NCBI GenBank assembly: GCA_964450705.1
Contig: CAYVDB010000027.1
Location: 1-6,263 of the forward strand
Length of the DNA: 6,263 nucleotides
Direction: 5' to 3'
Origin: CAYVDB01 sp964450705
GTDB taxonomy: Bacteria > Patescibacteriota > Minisyncoccia > Phycocordibacterales > Zambryskibacteraceae
Positions 5,015-6,263 of the stretch are shown here, piece by piece; the stretch's first letter is position 1, and the number at the start of each line of letters is the position of its first letter. The position numbers and the translations under genes were made by a program. The notes beneath the pieces were generated by a model. The model had not been told where the DNA came from and searched no databases. It saw only the letters and a program-made list of their open reading frames with translations.

Positions 5015-6263
5015 ATGAGTAGCTCTATTAATGAAATAATTGAGGCTTGCGCTTGGGATACCACGAATTTTCTTATCCTATCTAATAATGTCTTTGATCC
5101 ATTTATTTATTATTCTCACATTGTCCCTCTAGTAACGTCCGCTCTTATTGGTGGTTTTATTTTCTTTAAAAATCATCGCTTGCTGGTTAATCAAATACTT
5201 TTTGTGTTAACTCTTGGATTTTCTTTATGGACTTTTTTTGACCTGATCCTTTGGGCAACTGACAATCCAGCCTTTACTATTTTCTTTTGGTCGTTAGTTA
5301 ACATTATAGAACCTTTTATATATGCTCTTGCTTTATACTTTACGCAAGTATTTGTTATAGGAAGAGACACCACTTTAAGATCTAAAATACTATATTCTGC
5401 CCCACTTGTACCTATCGTTATTTTTGGCTTTACACATTTTAACCTTCTTGGCTTTAACTTATCCAATTGCGATAGAGAAGCTATTGAAGGCCCTCTTGCG
5501 CATTACATATATTTGGTTGAAATATTTTACATCCTCGCTATTGCTTTATTTTGTTTGCATCAATTTATTTCAAACAAATCAAAAGATAAGAGAAACCAAA
5601 TATTACTATTAAGTTCAGGGATACTTCTTTTCCTGTTATCTTTTTCTTGGGGGAATATAATAGGAAGTCTCTCGGATAGCTGGAGATTGTCACAGTGGGG
5701 ACTTTTTGGAATGCCTGTTTTTATAGTGGGATTAGCGTATTTAATAATCAAATACAATGCTTTTAACATTAAAGTAATCTCTACTCAAATACTTATCACA
5801 GCTTTTCCAATCCTTGTTGGTTCACAATATTTTCTTTCGGAGTCTGTTGGAAGTAAGACAATAACATTAATTACTTTTCTGCTTTCAGTAATCGCAGGAA
5901 TCTTTATAGTCAAAAGCGTAAAAAAAGAAGTCGAGCAAAGAGAGAGAATTGAAAAACTTGCACATGAATTAGAAGCCGCAAATTCAAGATTAAAAGAGCT
6001 TGATCAAATGAAATCTCAATTCCTTTCCTTTGCTTCTCATCAAGTCAGGTCTCCTCTCACTGCAATTAAAGGCTACACATCTATGGCGCTGGAAGGAGAT
6101 TTTGGAAAGATGCCTTCAAAAATAGGAGAAATCATGAACATCATTGATCATTCAGCGCAGAGTCTGATTGTTATCGTTAATGATTTCTTGGATGTCTCTA
6201 GAATTGAACAGGGAAGGATGAAGTACGAGTTTACAAACTTTGATCTAGGAAAATTAATAGCCG
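5015..6263 (+). CDS. Membrane sensor histidine kinase, N-terminal part (runs off the right edge)
   Basis: The frame opens at ATG 5015, 1 nt after the preceding stop, and stays open for 416 residues to the window edge. Residues ~35-300 hold eight or nine hydrophobic helices (about 35-51, 58-80, 88-114, 124-145, 163-186, 194-217, 229-247, 256-275, 282-300). Their pattern recalls the seven-helix sensor regions of some histidine kinases. A charged, coiled-coil-like stretch (302-333) leads into a HisKA dimerisation domain with the H-box S-H-Q-V-R-S-P-L (341-348); His342 is the predicted phosphorylation site. The residue after His is Gln rather than the usual Glu/Asp. The ATP-binding domain (N, G1, G2 boxes) would lie beyond 6263. 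With no large outer loop, the signal is probably a small or membrane-borne one. No response regulator is visible; it may lie downstream. Confidence 0.93.
   Translation, partial: MSSSINEIIEACAWDTTNFLILSNNVFDPFIYYSHIVPLVTSALIGGFIFFKNHRLLVNQILFVLTLGFSLWTFFDLILWATDNPAFTIFFWSLVNIIEPFIYALALYFTQVFVIGRDTTLRSKILYSAPLVPIVIFGFTHFNLLGFNLSNCDREAIEGPLAHYIYLVEIFYILAIALFCLHQFISNKSKDKRNQILLLSSGILLFLLSFSWGNIIGSLSDSWRLSQWGLFGMPVFIVGLAYLIIKYNAFNIKVISTQILITAFPILVGSQYFLSESVGSKTITLITFLLSVIAGIFIVKSVKKEVEQRERIEKLAHELEAANSRLKELDQMKSQFLSFASHQVRSPLTAIKGYTSMALEGDFGKMPSKIGEIMNIIDHSAQSLIVIVNDFLDVSRIEQGRMKYEFTNFDLGKLIA

Noticed and set aside
4846..5017. The 55-codon frame as a frameshifted N-terminus of the histidine kinase
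   Set aside because: It ends in its own stop, the kinase has a good ATG 1 nt later, and the kinase sensor region looks complete without it.
5191..5466. Minus-strand open frame of 91 codons within the histidine kinase region
   Set aside because: The + strand frame here continues uninterrupted from 5015 through the HisKA domain, so the antisense frame is a shadow.

Overview
The window holds the 3' end of grpE, complete dnaK and dnaJ, and then a tightly packed same-strand run of less familiar genes that ends in a histidine kinase cut by the right edge. All recognised genes are on the + strand. I see no RNA gene, insertion sequence or CRISPR array, and no gene-free stretch longer than about 90 bases. 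TGA serves as a stop (4366-4368), so the standard bacterial code applies.

Organism: clearly bacterial, and my inference is a Patescibacteria/Candidate Phyla Radiation genome of the Parcubacteria kind. The reasons are indirect: very compact gene packing, no Shine-Dalgarno sequence in front of any of the seven visible start codons, AT-rich accessory genes, a small stand-alone SET-domain protein, and a many-helix membrane histidine kinase. No ribosomal RNA is present to settle this.

Layout. 1-174: C-terminal beta-domain of GrpE. 175-260: promoter region with TTGACA/TATACT elements and a split direct repeat. 261-2150: DnaK (629 aa). 2151-2193: short gap with a second TATACT box very close to the dnaJ start. 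2194-3252: class I DnaJ (352 aa). 3260-3763: unrecognised five-helix membrane protein. 3766-4368: seven-helix membrane protein with an ungapped internal duplication and the 3+1+3 layout of the PQ-loop/SWEET superfamily. 4365-4853: SET-domain protein lysine methyltransferase. 4846-5013: single-helix 55-residue protein. 5015-6263: N-terminal 416 residues of a sensor histidine kinase, including the phospho-accepting His.

How they work together. GrpE, DnaK and DnaJ form the classical Hsp70 folding machine (nucleotide exchange factor, ATPase chaperone, J-protein). From dnaJ to the kinase every junction is an overlap or a gap of at most 7 nt, so these genes are probably transcribed together and translationally coupled. 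The five genes after dnaJ are the least explained part: three membrane proteins, a SET methyltransferase and a sensor kinase. They could be a membrane signalling or transport module carried behind the chaperone genes, but that link rests only on position.
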